A stretch of DNA of 64,000 nucleotides from Trichoplusia ni (lineage: Eukaryota; Arthropoda; Insecta; Lepidoptera; Noctuidae). The DNA is taken from positions 7,564,001-7,628,000 of the forward strand of contig NC_039479.1 of assembly GCF_003590095.1 (NCBI RefSeq), read 5' to 3'. A model generated the notes under the pieces. That model did no database searches, was not told the DNA's origin, and was given only the letters and a program-made list of their open reading frames with translations. The first letter of the stretch is position 1, and each line of letters opens with the position of its first letter. Positions 9,241 to 20,392 of this stretch are shown here, piece by piece. Both the position numbers and the translations under genes were made by a program.

Positions 9241-9500
9241 AAAACCAGCCAAGTGTGAGTCGGATTCGCGACCCTGGGGATTCAAAATGAAGAATTTAGA
9301 ATCTAAAACTATTGATCTATCCATTAGTGACTGTAATTAAAAAAAAAGCTTAACCATAATTTTCATTTTCATTTCATGATAAGTGCATATTAAAACTATG
9401 TAGTGCCTAGTGATAGACAGACGGACTGACAAACAGAGGGTGCCTTATTAATAGAGATCCGTTTTTGCCCTTTGGATACGAAAGCCAAAGCAATACAGGA
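9241..9500 (+). repeat. CCGGCCAAGTGCGAGTCGG family repeat, decayed copy
   Basis: Starts AACCAGCCAAGTGTGAGTCG and ends GATAGACAGACGGACTGAC, then CCGTTTTTGCCCTTTGGATA. The middle is diverged. It is a very common arthropod repeat with a conserved core, and no protein is visible. Confidence 0.6.
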
Positions 9501-11143
9501 TTATAAAACATTCTCAGTTTAATTTCATCATCATTGAAATCGAAATACTGTATTAATCAGGTCACCAAAACAAAATTCAGGAGAAACGTATTCACGTCCC
9601 GCAGCTAGTACACTCGTGTATTTGTAACCAAGTGTAAATAAAACTCTACATTCGTGTCACGTAACTTAGGTATTCCTGAAAGTGACGTCAATGTCACGTA
9701 ACATCAACGTCACAACGTAGTTACGCTATGTGAAGATAACTCAGAATTAGGTGACACTATTTATCAGTAAACAGACTTGATTTTCACCTTATGTAGAAAA
9801 ATATGTTGTTGCTAGGTGTCAAAGGCTATATTTTCTTGTTTTTCGATATCTATACATCTATATATATATATCTATAGAATTGGAGTGTCTGTTAGTATTA
9901 TTGAAAGAATCGTTTTTTACTTCATGCATTTGAATATGAATATGTGGTATATAGCTCTAAATAACATTTACAACTTCTGTCTGCATGTCTGTTTGTTTGT
10001 TTCAGTTAATCTCTGAACATACTGGACCGATGTTGACGGGACTTTTATTGGCAGGTAGCTGATGTAATAAGGAGTAACTTAACGTAACTTAGGCTACAGA
10101 AATGCAATAGCGTAACTTGAAGGCAGGCGAGGTGGTAGACTGAAAAACAAAAATAATTCCACTGACATTGATTGACGCACTAAAGATTTAATTAAAGTTA
10201 ATAATATGTAAAACCATATTATTACGACCAATATATTAAGGACCATCCGCTGTTACCATCAGCGAGGTGTAAAGCGAATAATTTTAAACAATAGTAAACC
10301 AGTTTTATGAAGTAATCCCGTACTTAATACTACATAATACGCTGCGCTTAATTCTTTTGACGCTTATTATGTTCAAGTGTTAATGGCTGAAGTATGTAAG
10401 GGTTAAATAGGGCTTAATCAAAGTAAAGACCCCTGAAGTCTTTGTTTGACGTGAATATAACAAGTTGAATGAGTAACCCAGTTTCTTTCTTGAATGGAAT
10501 GGGTTTGAAAATTTCAGTAGTTAAAGCTATTCCTAGATTTAAAGGTATCGGAAGGATCAGTAAATTACGTAAATAAAGAGACTTCGGGAGAAGTAAAATA
10601 TATATAAAAAAAGTATTAGGAATGTAACATGTTCTAGTAATTTAATTAATAATGGTTTTACATTATGATAATGTAGTCTCAAAAATGATAATATTCATCT
10701 ATTAAACAACGGTAATTTATAAAAAACCCATCAAAAGTAATCTTCTACATTTTGTTTTATTCAACTGTATAAATTTCAAGTAATATCTGACGCTGTTGAG
10801 GTTTGCAGCATTCTCGGGATATTCCAGTGGCGTCTGTCCAAGCATCGATGCAATATTAAAGTGCTTTGCTGCACGACGTGACTGCAGAGCGCTGAGGTAA
10901 ATGTCCCATAATATCAGCTATAGTGAGAAAACGCGGGAGTTTTAGAAAACACAGATGCTATATTTCTTAGATGTTTATCGTAGTTGGCACGGGAATATCT
11001 CGTTTCTTCCAGTTTGGTTTGTATGCTTTTATTTTTCTTGTAGCTATATCATTGTTGATTTTTTTTTTTAATTTAATATAAATATTTTTCCACTTTGACG
11101 AAATTATTCTAGATTATATCTAAGGCTTGGAAAACTTTTCTTA
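9501..11143. other. Non-coding stretch with a CRE-like cluster
   Basis: No gene seen. Positions 9655-9715 hold TGACGTCA (9683-9690), two copies of GTCACGTAAC and one CAACGTCAC. Position 9860 has a TA microsatellite. The 66-residue frame at 9816 is AT-driven. Confidence 0.4.
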
Positions 11144-11188
11144 CTGATTGAAACCAACAGCGTAGAACACGCTGTTGGTTTCGATCAG
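11144..11188. repeat. Strong hairpin, 20-bp stem and 5-base loop
   Basis: CTGATTGAAACCAACAGCGT (11144-11163), loop AGAAC, then ACGCTGTTGGTTTCGATCAG (11169-11188). The stem has 19 of 20 pairs matched. The flanks show no coding sequence, and I found no second copy in the window. Confidence 0.8.
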
Positions 11189-13138
11189 GCTTTACAATTT
11201 TCGAAGGATCTTGGAAAATTTAACTACGGAAAGAAAAATAATAAACCGTTGGTTAGGTAATGAAAAGATTACAAAAACCAGTACGCAATTTAAAAAGTCA
11301 TCAAGATGCTTTTCTTCAACGATTTGTTTCTAAATCTAAATTTAGAATGCCAAATGCTTTGTTTTTCTAAAAAATAATCAAGCAAGGGCAGAAAGAAAAC
11401 TTCTTTTTCAATTTCTCATATCAGATTTTCTTGTCAAGGCGCAAAACACGTGAAGTTTCAGTCACAAGAGACAGAATTAAAGTCATATTTCAAAGCTTCA
11501 AGATGGCTGACGCAATGAGCGAGTCTTGTTATCCTTTTGCATAAAAGTGCGATGGCGAAATAGGCAATATTTGAATTAAAAAGATCTATTTCTATAACTC
11601 ATATAACCAATAAACTATTTTGTTTATTTTGCATTTCGTTTTTTTTTCAGGAACGCCGTGTTTTTCACTGCATACAAAAATTTAACGGTTTAATGATTGT
11701 TTGAAAGTTTTGTCTGCAATAAAACTTAGTGTTAGATTAGAGTAAAATTATAACGTATACCCTTTTCACGGCCAAATAGTTGGACCAATAATTTTTTAAA
11801 CAATAAAAATATGGGTTTTTATCCGAATTCGTTAAAGGATGCTAATATCTTTGTAATTTTAATCGAGATCACACCGGTCCAAGCCGGCTAAAGCTAGTAT
11901 AACATACAGCCGAACGGCTATAAATTTTATAATTTTAGTAAACGCAAACCTGACCTATATCAACTCTGTCTAACTGATCGCTTAGGTAATGTATTCGGTT
12001 CTAGGTCGGTCTGAACTTCTCGAGACAGCCGAACTAAGTTCCGAAGTGGGGATGAGAATAACTTGTATAGATAAGCTTCATATTAATATCTAAAGGCGTG
12101 TATAAATACCTCATAAAATGTAAAATATCGAGAATATGTTGTAGGCACTTGTAGGTACCATTCATCCCATTTAACTCTTTATTCTATTACTATGTAATAG
12201 TTTTTCTAAGAAAATAATTAATTCTGAAAGATTTATTCAGGTGCGGATCAAACAAAAGACTCGCTTAAGTTTTGTTAAATAGTTTTCTTTTGTATTTTTT
12301 AACTTTGTTTTTGAAAACAATTTAATGCTAAATAATATTTTCTTTCTAAATAAGTGTTCTTGTATTTTATGCATCAAGGCAGACGCGACAATCTTTTGTA
12401 GACGCTCCTTAAATAAGAACGTAAATGTTTGCTTATGTAAAGACGGCGGGCGTCATGCCGCCTGCATTGTGCAAGCGTTTTCATAATTTAAACAGTTGTT
12501 TTTTATTTAAGAAAACTACTTCTTAGCTAAGTGGACAAGCCCCCACTGCTGCGAGTTTATGACTAAAATATTTTAAACTTAAATAGTTTGGGTAATATAT
12601 TAGATTCCTTTTTGAAGAAGTTAAACCGAGATTAAATAAAAAAAAAACATAATTGAAAAAAAAAAGCGTTCAACAAGATTCGAATTTTAAGAATCGTTTC
12701 TCCATTCAGCACAGCCCGGTTCAAGAATCTCTTCAGCCCAATAAGATTTCATTTATTTTAAATTCGAATACCGAATGCTATAGCTTGCAAGCCACGCTTC
12801 TAACGATCAAGTACGTGTAACACGTGCCACTTAAAGGCCTATTCAAACTAGACGGCCTCTAGACAATGTTACATCGCATTAGAATAGAAAACGAAAATAA
12901 CCTTCAAATATATCGGAATGTCATTCTTTCGACTTTTCTGCCGCTGTGTGATTTAATACATGCTGCAACTAGGTCTGTGGCATATACCGGGCGGTATTTT
13001 TACCACTCGGTTGTCCGTGCAAAAATACGGAGAAAGTCAAATTTTCTTAGATGTGAATATTATTATACTCACAGGATTTACTCTGCCGTATACAGTAGCG
13101 AATACCACTTAGGTCTGAATAGGCCTTTAATCCTCGAT
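11189..13138. other. Non-coding stretch
   Basis: AT-rich, with poly(A) and poly(T) runs and no recognised repeat. An ATG-started open frame begins at 12866 and runs into the candidate at 13139, but its first 91 residues show no domain or coding bias. Confidence 0.4.
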
Positions 13139-13324
13139 ATGTATCTGGTTGTTGTATTTTTAATGGCAATTACATGCGCCTGCCAGTGTGCACGGAGGCG
13201 CAATGCGAACTTATTAAAGTTAAATTCACCGCCTTCCAAGCACTTACATCGACCGTTAGAGCTCGTGGAAATTGGCCGTACCACTACCAACCTTTTACAT
13301 GCCCGAGAAAATTATGAACGATAA
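13139..13324 (+). CDS. Possible small secreted peptide, unidentified
   Basis: A 61-residue frame starting MYLVVVFLMAITCACQCA, which has the shape of a signal peptide, followed at once by RRR and a basic, leucine-rich remainder ending ENYER. AATAAA follows 25 bases after the stop (13349-13354). The frame stays open upstream to an ATG at 12866 (152 residues in all), and a possible splice acceptor ends at 13074 (TTATACTCACAG). I do not recognise it. At this base composition a 152-codon frame can arise by chance in 64 kb, so this is weak. Confidence 0.2.
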   Translation: MYLVVVFLMAITCACQCARRRNANLLKLNSPPSKHLHRPLELVEIGRTTTNLLHARENYER

Positions 13325-15856
13325 AAGTATGAATTTAATAAGGTATCAAATAAATCATGATTAAAAAAATATGATTGCTATTTTGTCGCGCTCCTTTGTC
13401 GCTAGCTTTACGTTGGCGTTGGCGTTTTATTTAAATTATTCAAAGGAATAGAAAACATGGTTGTTCGAGAGATTTCTTTTGAGGTAATCAGAGAGGGCGG
13501 TGTTGTTTTACTCTCATTTTAACGTTGCTTTGTTGTCAGACGCGGTCTAAAAAATGGTCAGCTTCAAAGCATTGTGGTGTATCAACGTAATTAAATTCAG
13601 TGTAATGGAATGCCCTTTCTGCATAAAATATAGTGTTTATAGAGAAGGTGAGAGGGTAAGTCGTCGCGACAAGGATTGTGTGGGTTTTATTAAAAAAACT
13701 TCTTTTAACTTTTAAAAACTTTTTTTTTGTATTCTTACTGAGAAGAGCTTATGCTTGAATCGATTGCCGAGGCAATACATTACAGTTACGAGATTTTTGT
13801 ACATAGCTCAAGTATTTTTTGTTAAACTAAGCCAAGTTAACCGTAGACACTATACGGACCTCACATGCTTGCAACTTAGTAATTGGTGCAATTTAACACT
13901 TTGCTGAATTACTTCGCTCTAACAAAAACGCGAATTAAAATAATAACGCCATTTATCGTTAGCGTAATAACAAAATGAATGTAGTAATAACATGAATAGT
14001 TCCGAATTGAAAAGGAAAGTTTGAGTAATAAATTCAAGCACTTCAAATTAGTGTTGTGAAGGTGTGATATCCGAACCGCGGATACGGATATGAAACTTCA
14101 GGCATTTCCGTCATAACTAGCGGATACGTAGCCGGTAATGTCTTAAAACTAATGTTTTTAGAACAGGGCTTTGTCTGGTTAACTCGCTTTCAAGGAAAGA
14201 TTTTGTACGTGTTTGAATTAGGTTTATTTATTCCTAGGCCACGAATGTAGTACCTACCAAATGTCAGAATAATGTGTTTAAGATAAATATGCTATGGAAG
14301 ACAACGGAGCAGGTACTACATAACTTTCTAGAGTATATTTAAATAAAATACTAACATGTAATAAATAAATGATCTTGCTTATTATAGATATTCGGTCTTG
14401 TGTGGAAATCGAAGCCATAACCTCAAATATAGCAAATGCTTCCAGTTTAATTTTAATTGACGCACAGTTGCAAGACTGTTTTGCAACTATTATGTCGCCA
14501 GGGCTTGCTCTACTTGTAATGCCGTGTTCCATCAAAAACAAATGAACTTATATTTCAAAGTGAAGTGCAAATGCGATGTAATTTTTCTCGCCGCAGTTTT
14601 TTGCATTCTAATTAGTTAGAGTGCACGCTAGTGAATTATTAAAACTTGTGCGGTATGAAAGTCTTAGCAATCTAGTGGAATTTGTGTATGCGACGCAGGT
14701 TACAAAGATTGTAAGTCATAATGTGGTATATATCTAACAACCTAAGTAAATACATACATATATATATTATTATTTTGTTTGTATTCGGTAGGTAGACATC
14801 TCTAACTGGTTATACAACCTGGTAACTATCATTTTCACATACGGTACATCACTAAGCCTGCAGTAGAAGGAAATCAACATGGACCGAGTGTGAGTTTAAA
14901 TTGTAAAGGTTTACTTAGCGAGAACTTGCGTCAGTTCTGTTACTGCGGAGTTTGCTCTATGAGAATGTATGGCTTATGTAAATATCTCCTTATGTAATAA
15001 CGTCATTGGGTTATTATTCGTAGTGTCTTAGTTATGGGGAAATTAAAACCTTAGTGCGTTAGTAGTTGTTTTTTAAAATAAACAGTTAATTTTTTTTTTG
15101 TATTTATACACTGGTGGATCTGTCATTCAAGAGTGGAAAGTAGCTTCTAGCAGATAATAAAACTTCTCCTATTTAAATTTTGCTAAAGTATTTGGGATTA
15201 AAATTAAAAACCATTTTATACAACATTTAAAAACAAAACTAGTACTTCTAAGAAAAACGCGAATTGTAATAATTTAAATAAATTTATTAAATAATTACGA
15301 GACAGAATAGAAGTCTATTAAAGTTCTTTCTAACTTTTTAGGAATTTTCTAAATTCTATTTAAGGGTAAATCTTTAATGTTATCAGGAATAACATTGTTA
15401 TAAGTACAGGAGTCTTTATCATGATTTAATCAAGTACTGTTTATTGTCCAAGAGTTTCGTTTAATCCTTCGAGTTTCTTTACGTTACGTTCAGAGTTTCA
15501 ACAGACTAACTACGCAAGTACAAACTGCAAAACGTGCACAGAACACAGGAGTTTATTTATACTTTTACTTATACAATTTAAGAAATAATTTTCTTATATA
15601 GTAAGACTATTGTTAAATAGGTAGAGATTGCTACTTTAGGTTATGTGAAACCTTAGCCCGTAGGTAAGTGTCAATCTTATGGGAAAAATGAAACAAATGC
15701 ATGAACCGTGATAGCTAACCAGTGAAATTTTCTCAGTCAAGTTTATCCAGTTAGACAATTCAATTATAATATCATGAAAAAGACCTACAAGCATAATAAA
15801 ACACTAACACATAACTACAGATTCGGTCATGAGTCCGGTATATAATAAAATAAAGG
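13325..15856. other. Non-coding stretch
   Basis: No gene recognised. A reverse fragment of the CCGGCCAAG family (GAACCGTGATAGCTAACCAG) lies near 15702. Short TA repeats occur near 14755. The 87-residue frame at 14278-14541 has no features. Confidence 0.45.
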
Positions 15857-15955
15857 GTTCAAAAAAACGACGAAGCGCTTCGAGAAAAGGTAGGTAGTGC
15901 CCGTGCGCTTCGCTTGGCTCGTCTTGGCGGGGGCACTACCGTGCCCCCAGATACT
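15857..15955 (-). repeat. Reverse copy of the AGTGCCCCxGCCAAG repeat head
   Basis: Read on the minus strand it gives GGCACGGTAGTGCCCCCGCC, AAGACGAGCCAAGCGAAGCG and then TTTTCTCGAAGCGCTTCGTC. It matches the head of the 2905-3270 copy but lacks the AT-rich tail. Confidence 0.55.
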
Positions 15956-16079
15956 CTATTAAATAAATAATAATAATAAATAATAAACCCCTCGGGGCTA
16001 GTCGTTCTCTCTCTCCATGGGAATAACGCAAGACCAGAGGGCATATTAGTATGCTTTTTCAAACCTTGAAATATAAATA

Positions 16080-16850
16080 AAAAATGTATCTGAAGGTCTA
16101 TATAGGAGCATACATCCGCAGGGCAGCTTGTGGCGAGCTGTTTGTGAGTAGCGACACAACGGAACCTGAATGCCTCAGGGGGTCACTCTTTATGGGGACT
16201 CCCAGCTCTTTCTTGCCTTAACTGGCTGGCTAGAGAGGGGTCGCTAGAGCTATATGCTCGGGGGTGGAAGTGTCTAATGGCGTAATAACGAGGAAACCCG
16301 CTCCGGGTCTGTAGCCCGCGATGGTGAAATCGGTGTCGCACCTCTCTACACCCCTAGCCGCTCGCACTGGTGTTGCCCACCTGCTATTAATCGTGACGGT
16401 GTCATAGGGGGCCCATCTAGTGAGCGGCGAGTCACCGCCTGCCAATTTATTTACATTACCATGTGTAGAGAGGCAGGTGTCATAGTTTTCTGGAAAATCC
16501 AACTAACTGGTCCACATAACTTATCATAATATAATAGCCTAATTGTTCATACACAAATTCTTGCAATAGTTTTGTATCTACTTGATTCTTCATGTCCGTT
16601 CTCCCATAGAGCGGAGGTGAATGATCCCTAGTAGATACCCCATCACATATTAGATTAAAATTCTCAACAAGGCCTCTACATGTTGGACCTGTGTCCCCGT
16701 GCAAGCCTTTAAAAAGGACCGGGTCTCTTCACATGAAGTGATCCCGTGACTATAAAGAGATATAAATAATAATATTAAATAAATATGACGTATTTTTTCT
16801 CTTCTTTCGTTAACAAAAAATAAAGGGATACAGTGATTTAAAATGTCATG
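16080..16850 (-). mobile_element. GC-rich decayed repeat with broken minus-strand frames
   Basis: This stretch is much richer in GC than its flanks (16120-16480 especially). On the minus strand three overlapping open pieces line up in order (16650-16859, 16480-16704, 16230-16502), with fragments such as LHGDTGPTCRGLVENFNL (only partly open), SPPLYGRTDMKNQVDTK and LTRWAPYDTVTINSRWATP. This looks like one decayed coding or retroelement segment broken by frameshifts. I associate it loosely with lepidopteran non-LTR elements and cannot name a clade. It could instead be a host pseudogene. Confidence 0.4.
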
Positions 16851-17429
16851 TGACGTCACTTACCAGTACGCTTTTTACTAGCAAGTGATGTTTTTACCCA
16901 CCACTAGGATACTTAAGTGTTTTTTATTATCCTTTAAAGAAAATACAGTTCTAGATGTTTCAGAAAAAAAAGATTTTTCATTCCAAAAATATTCCAAATT
17001 CTGAGTAAAAGAGACTCTTGTTTACCTTCAGTACTTTCGTCTGAGTTATCAGAGTCCCTAACAGCCCATGTTACTTAGCCCGGCTCTCGGTTAATTATAA
17101 TAAATTATCATAGGTTCCATCCGGCCTCTGCCGTTTCTCATGTAGCTTTCAAGGGTCCATCATTTTGAAACTTGATGTTACTTTACTTGGAGGTATAGAA
17201 GTGGAATTATACCGGTCTTTTGTACTACTGCAGATCAAAAGCTTTTCTCGTATAGGACTTAGGTAACTGTTTCTATTTAGAGTTTTGGGTGCTGATATTA
17301 TTTTAGACATGAGTACAAACATCTATTTCGTCCGTTAGATTGAATTGATTGAAAAATGATTTAATACTCGTGTGACGTCACTTACCAGTAGTCTTTTTAC
17401 TAGCAAGTGATGTAAATAGCCCCCACTAC
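16849..17429 (+). repeat. Pair of direct repeats about 522 bp apart
   Basis: TGTGACGTCACTTACCAGTA plus CTTTTTACTAGCAAGTGATG occurs at 16849-16907 and at 17371-17429, with a 1-base indel and a few substitutions at the right edge. The sequence between them is not obviously repeated. They could be two decayed tandem copies or the ends of an old insertion. Confidence 0.7.
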
Positions 17430-17690
17430 CATACATGTTATCATCTTGCTCCTAATCAACCCACCATTTTTTTTTGAAATCAGAAACAGTAAAATAGACT
17501 ATATAGGGTAAGGTCGCCTTAGTCGTACCAGTTCAAGGAAAATAGCTATAATTTCTATTGTAATATAAATAAAAGAAAAATCTTTGCATATATAAATACT
17601 TCATTTATTAACGAATCAACAAAGACTAATAAGACATATAAAAATCTTTTAATAAAATGATTTTTATAGGTTTTACAAAAACCTTCCTTC

Positions 17691-18290
17691 GGTACGACTT
17701 AGGCAACCGGTTGCCTTAATCGTACCACCCATAGCCTAAGTCGTACTTAGAGTAAACATATATCTTTCCAACTAGAATTCTAAGGCCAATTAAAAAACTG
17801 CGTAGACTTATATGCTACGAGACCAGTTTCAGTCTTACTTATAAATATAACAATAAAAAAACGTTAGTAGTAGTTTCGTAATAATGAGTACCTTTGGGAA
17901 ATAAAACTATCATTTTTAAAATGCATATATCACAAATGTAATTTTTAGTTTTAATTTCGAGATCTGCACATAAATCATGTACCCATCCTTTGCATTTAAT
18001 ACATAGGGTCATATTTTCTTTGCGATCTTGTTTAGTGTTGTTAGTTTGCACAACCAATTTTCTTTAGCATCTAGTTTCTTATCTTTGTTAGATTTTCTGT
18101 CTATCTTTCTTTTTTTATTTGTGAATTGTGTTCCTTTTTGTGTTCATCTATGTCATCTTGCTTCCAAGAGTTATAAATTTTCTTTGCCATATTGATCACC
18201 TAAAGGAAAAAAAAAATAGCAAAAAATATCTCTGTAACACCTAAGTCGTACCGGTACGAATTAGGAAGTTTATGCAGGTACGAGTTAGGC
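17691..18290. repeat. Palindromic clusters of GGTACGACTTAGG inside the transposon
   Basis: 17691-17726 is a 36-base near-perfect palindrome (GGTACGACTTAGGCAACC and its complement, 2 mismatches). A single copy follows at 17734-17746. 18240-18265 is a 26-base palindrome (1 mismatch). Another single copy is at 18277-18290, and one at 18617-18626. The same core ends both terminal repeats. Repeated terminal and internal sites usually mark transposase binding. Confidence 0.75.
17839..18190 (-). pseudogene. Broken pogo-like transposase: N-terminus plus C-terminal zinc finger
   Basis: An ATG at 18188-18190 (minus) opens MAKKIYNSWKQDDIDE, which resembles the start of the helix-turn-helix region of pogo-type transposases, and stops at 18101. 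A second frame holds KENWLCK (about 18046-18066). A third (17839-18057) reads MTLCIKCKGWVHDLCADLE and then YICDIC, a CxxC-WxHxxC-CxxC pattern like the PHD-type finger at the C-terminus of many insect pogo/jerky-like transposases. The DDE catalytic core is absent, and the finger is split by a frameshift. The family assignment rests on these motifs and the TA-flanked ends. Confidence 0.55.
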
Positions 18291-18657
18291 AGCGGGGTGT
18301 ACAAAGTTAAAAACCAAAATTAAAAACATAACCTAGAAACCGTTTACCATTTAACCTAGCCCATATCAACCAGAAAACACTATAAAAACAGACATGAATC
18401 AAAAAAATATTCGTTTCAACACAATCTTTTGTGAAATTGCTTATGAATGACGTAAAAAAATTAGTGAAAACTGTGCAAAAAACTTACTTTTTCATTTTTT
18501 TTTGATCGCGAATTCCGGCAAGCCGCCGCGTGTTGCTGTTTACCCGTGGTACTTAGTAGAACCATATTGCACTGTTAGATGCCATCTTTTCATGACGGGT
18601 GCGCAGATATCGACGTGGTACGACTTAAGCGCTGGTACGACTAAAGGTACTTTACCC

Positions 18658-19087
18658 TATATTATTATTATAACACACAACACTGTTATAATATATTTAG
18701 TCAAAGACTCTATTGTAAAAGCTATATCTACAATAAATACAACAAATGAAGAAAACAATATCAAGCAATAATATTTGATTAGCCCGCAATCAGACGAAAC
18801 GTCCACTGATTGAGAGAGTTATCAACACGCTGAAGTTCGGCAACTTTCGGCAAAGTTCGGTAAGTTTCGGGAGGCCAACCTGACGTGGACGTGACACTTG
18901 GTAACTTTCCTCTTTACACAATGTATGTGACGTCGATAAACATTTGTTAAATACTTGTATGAAGGCATACAATTGCGGTAGATAAAGGTTTGCTGTACTG
19001 CATCAATTTTAAGGCTAAAAGTAGGTATTAAAGAGATTTAATATTTTTTTTAAGAACAAAAACAAAAAAACGTCCGAACCGAGCTTG
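18658..19087. other. Non-coding stretch right of the transposon
   Basis: No gene. It includes a short purine-rich tandem-like run (CAACTTTCGGCAAAGTTCGG, then TAAGTTTCGG, 18839-18871). Confidence 0.4.
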
Positions 19088-19255
19088 ATAAATGAACCAT
19101 GCGACCCACTTTTGTATCCAAATGCCACCTATTTCACGTTACCTAAATGAAAGAAGAATCGACAAAATCGATTAATCCAGTCCGAAGTTCTGAATAAAAA
19201 ACATAAAAAATCAGGCAAATTGAAACCTCTTCCTTTTTCAAGAAGGTCGAAAGTA
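19088..19255 (+). repeat. Non-LTR tail-like repeat (CCTCCTTTTTxGAAGTCGGTT family)
   Basis: Contains ATTTCACGTTACCTAAATGA, TAATCCAGTCCGAAGTTCTG and then AATTGAAACCTCTTCCTTTT. A better preserved copy is at 56690-56835. This is a familiar lepidopteran LINE tail, here decayed. Confidence 0.45.
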
Positions 19256-19304
19256 TGTCGTCAAAAGTCAGTATTGTTTCCAAATATATAACTGTTTGTC
19301 ACCA

Positions 19305-19560
19305 CTAGCTGTTGCTCGCGACTTCGTCCCCGTGGGTAGAAGATATAAGTTATGATTTATACCTGCCCTGTTTTTTTAACATTTTCCATTACTGTATCTT
19401 CGCTCCTATTAGTCGCAGCGTGATGGTTTATAGCCTAAAGCCTTCCTCGATGAATGGTCCATGCACAACACAAAAAGAATTTTTCAATTTGGACCAGTAG
19501 TTTCTGAGATTAGCGCGTTCAAACAAACAAACAAACTCTTCAGCTTTATATATTAGTATA
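19305..19560 (+). repeat. CTAGCTGTTGCCCGCGAC family, copy 2
   Basis: Head CTAGCTGTTGCTCGCGACTT, body ATTAGTCGCAGCGTGATGGT, tail AGATTAGCGCGTTCAAACAA. It has all the parts of the longer copies. The 62-residue frame inside it is a product of the repeat. Confidence 0.65.
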
Positions 19561-20175
19561 CATATACATTAAGTTTAAAGAGGATAGTAGGTAGAAGTTA
19601 ATGAAGGTACTTTTAAAATCAATGCATTCCTTTAAAAAGTGTTGAAGATGTTCCAACATAAACAGTTATTTCCAGTTAACTGAACTACAAACTGCTAAAG
19701 AACTATTTAAAAAAGGTAGTTTAGTTCTAGTTCTTTTAAAGTTTCCGAGTTTATCAACTACGGAGAACAAATTATTCAGCCAAGTTAGAAGTGCACTAAG
19801 ACAAATGGGACTCTTTGGTGTATTTATGAAAGGGACGTGTTATACTTGTGTTTCTAATAACTATGATGAATCACTGCCGCAAACAACGCATAGTGGAAAA
19901 AAGTGTTAACTTCTATGCAAAGTTTTTAAGGTATTGAGATATAAAAATAAATAACAATGTAACTTTTGGATTGGCTGTCTGTCCAACCGTCTGTATCCAG
20001 GCTGTATATGATGTACCGAAATAGCTAAAGTTGATTTTTTTAAAGATTATGTATTTTTTCTTCTTCTTGATATAAGTAAGGACATGGTATAAACTATAGT
20101 CATAAAATTCATGAGTGACCATTTTCTATTGCTACTTTGTATTTATTTAGCCTATTTTTATTTAACGATTGACTG

Positions 20176-20392
20176 TTTGTTTGGTGGCCCTGACTCCTAA
20201 ACCGGAGGTCGTGGGTTCAATTCCCATCCGGGACAAATATTTGCGGGATGGGCTTAATTTACTTTGTTGTGTCTGGGTGTAATTTTAGCTGTAATATGTA
20301 GTATTTGGAAATATGTCATTCGTTGTCTAGTTCTCATAATACAAGCTTTCCTTAGTTTGAGACTAGATGGCGTTGTGCGAAATTGTATTATA
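20176..20392 (+). mobile_element. tRNA-derived SINE, GACTAGATGGCG family, copy 1
   Basis: An intact Pol III B box (GTTCAATTC, 20215-20223) sits in GAGGTCGTGGGTTCAATTCC. It is followed by GTTGTGTCTGGGTGTAATTT, an ACAAGCTTTCCTTAGTTTGA block and GACTAGATGGCG. The A box is degraded. It is recognised as a common moth SINE. Confidence 0.65.

Larger units (their letters stand above)
17506..18657 (-). mobile_element. 1,152-bp pogo-like DNA transposon, deletion derivative
   Basis: The ends are 24-bp inverted repeats. The left is 17506-17529, starting GGGTAAGGTCGCC. The right is 18634-18657, with a complement starting GGGTAAAGTACC. They match at 20 of 24 positions and end at an identical GTCGTACC. Both ends abut TA (TATA on each side), as expected for Tc1/mariner-superfamily insertion. 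Inside, the motif GGTACGACTTAGG recurs about seven more times in both orientations. Remnants of a transposase lie on the minus strand. The length is far below that of an autonomous pogo-like element, so the middle of the gene is missing. Confidence 0.65.

Noticed and set aside
20215..20223. tRNA gene suggested by GTTCAATTC B box
   Set aside because: No acceptor stem or anticodon arm can be formed. The flanks match a SINE body. The same applies to the B boxes at 24231, 37620 and 63468.
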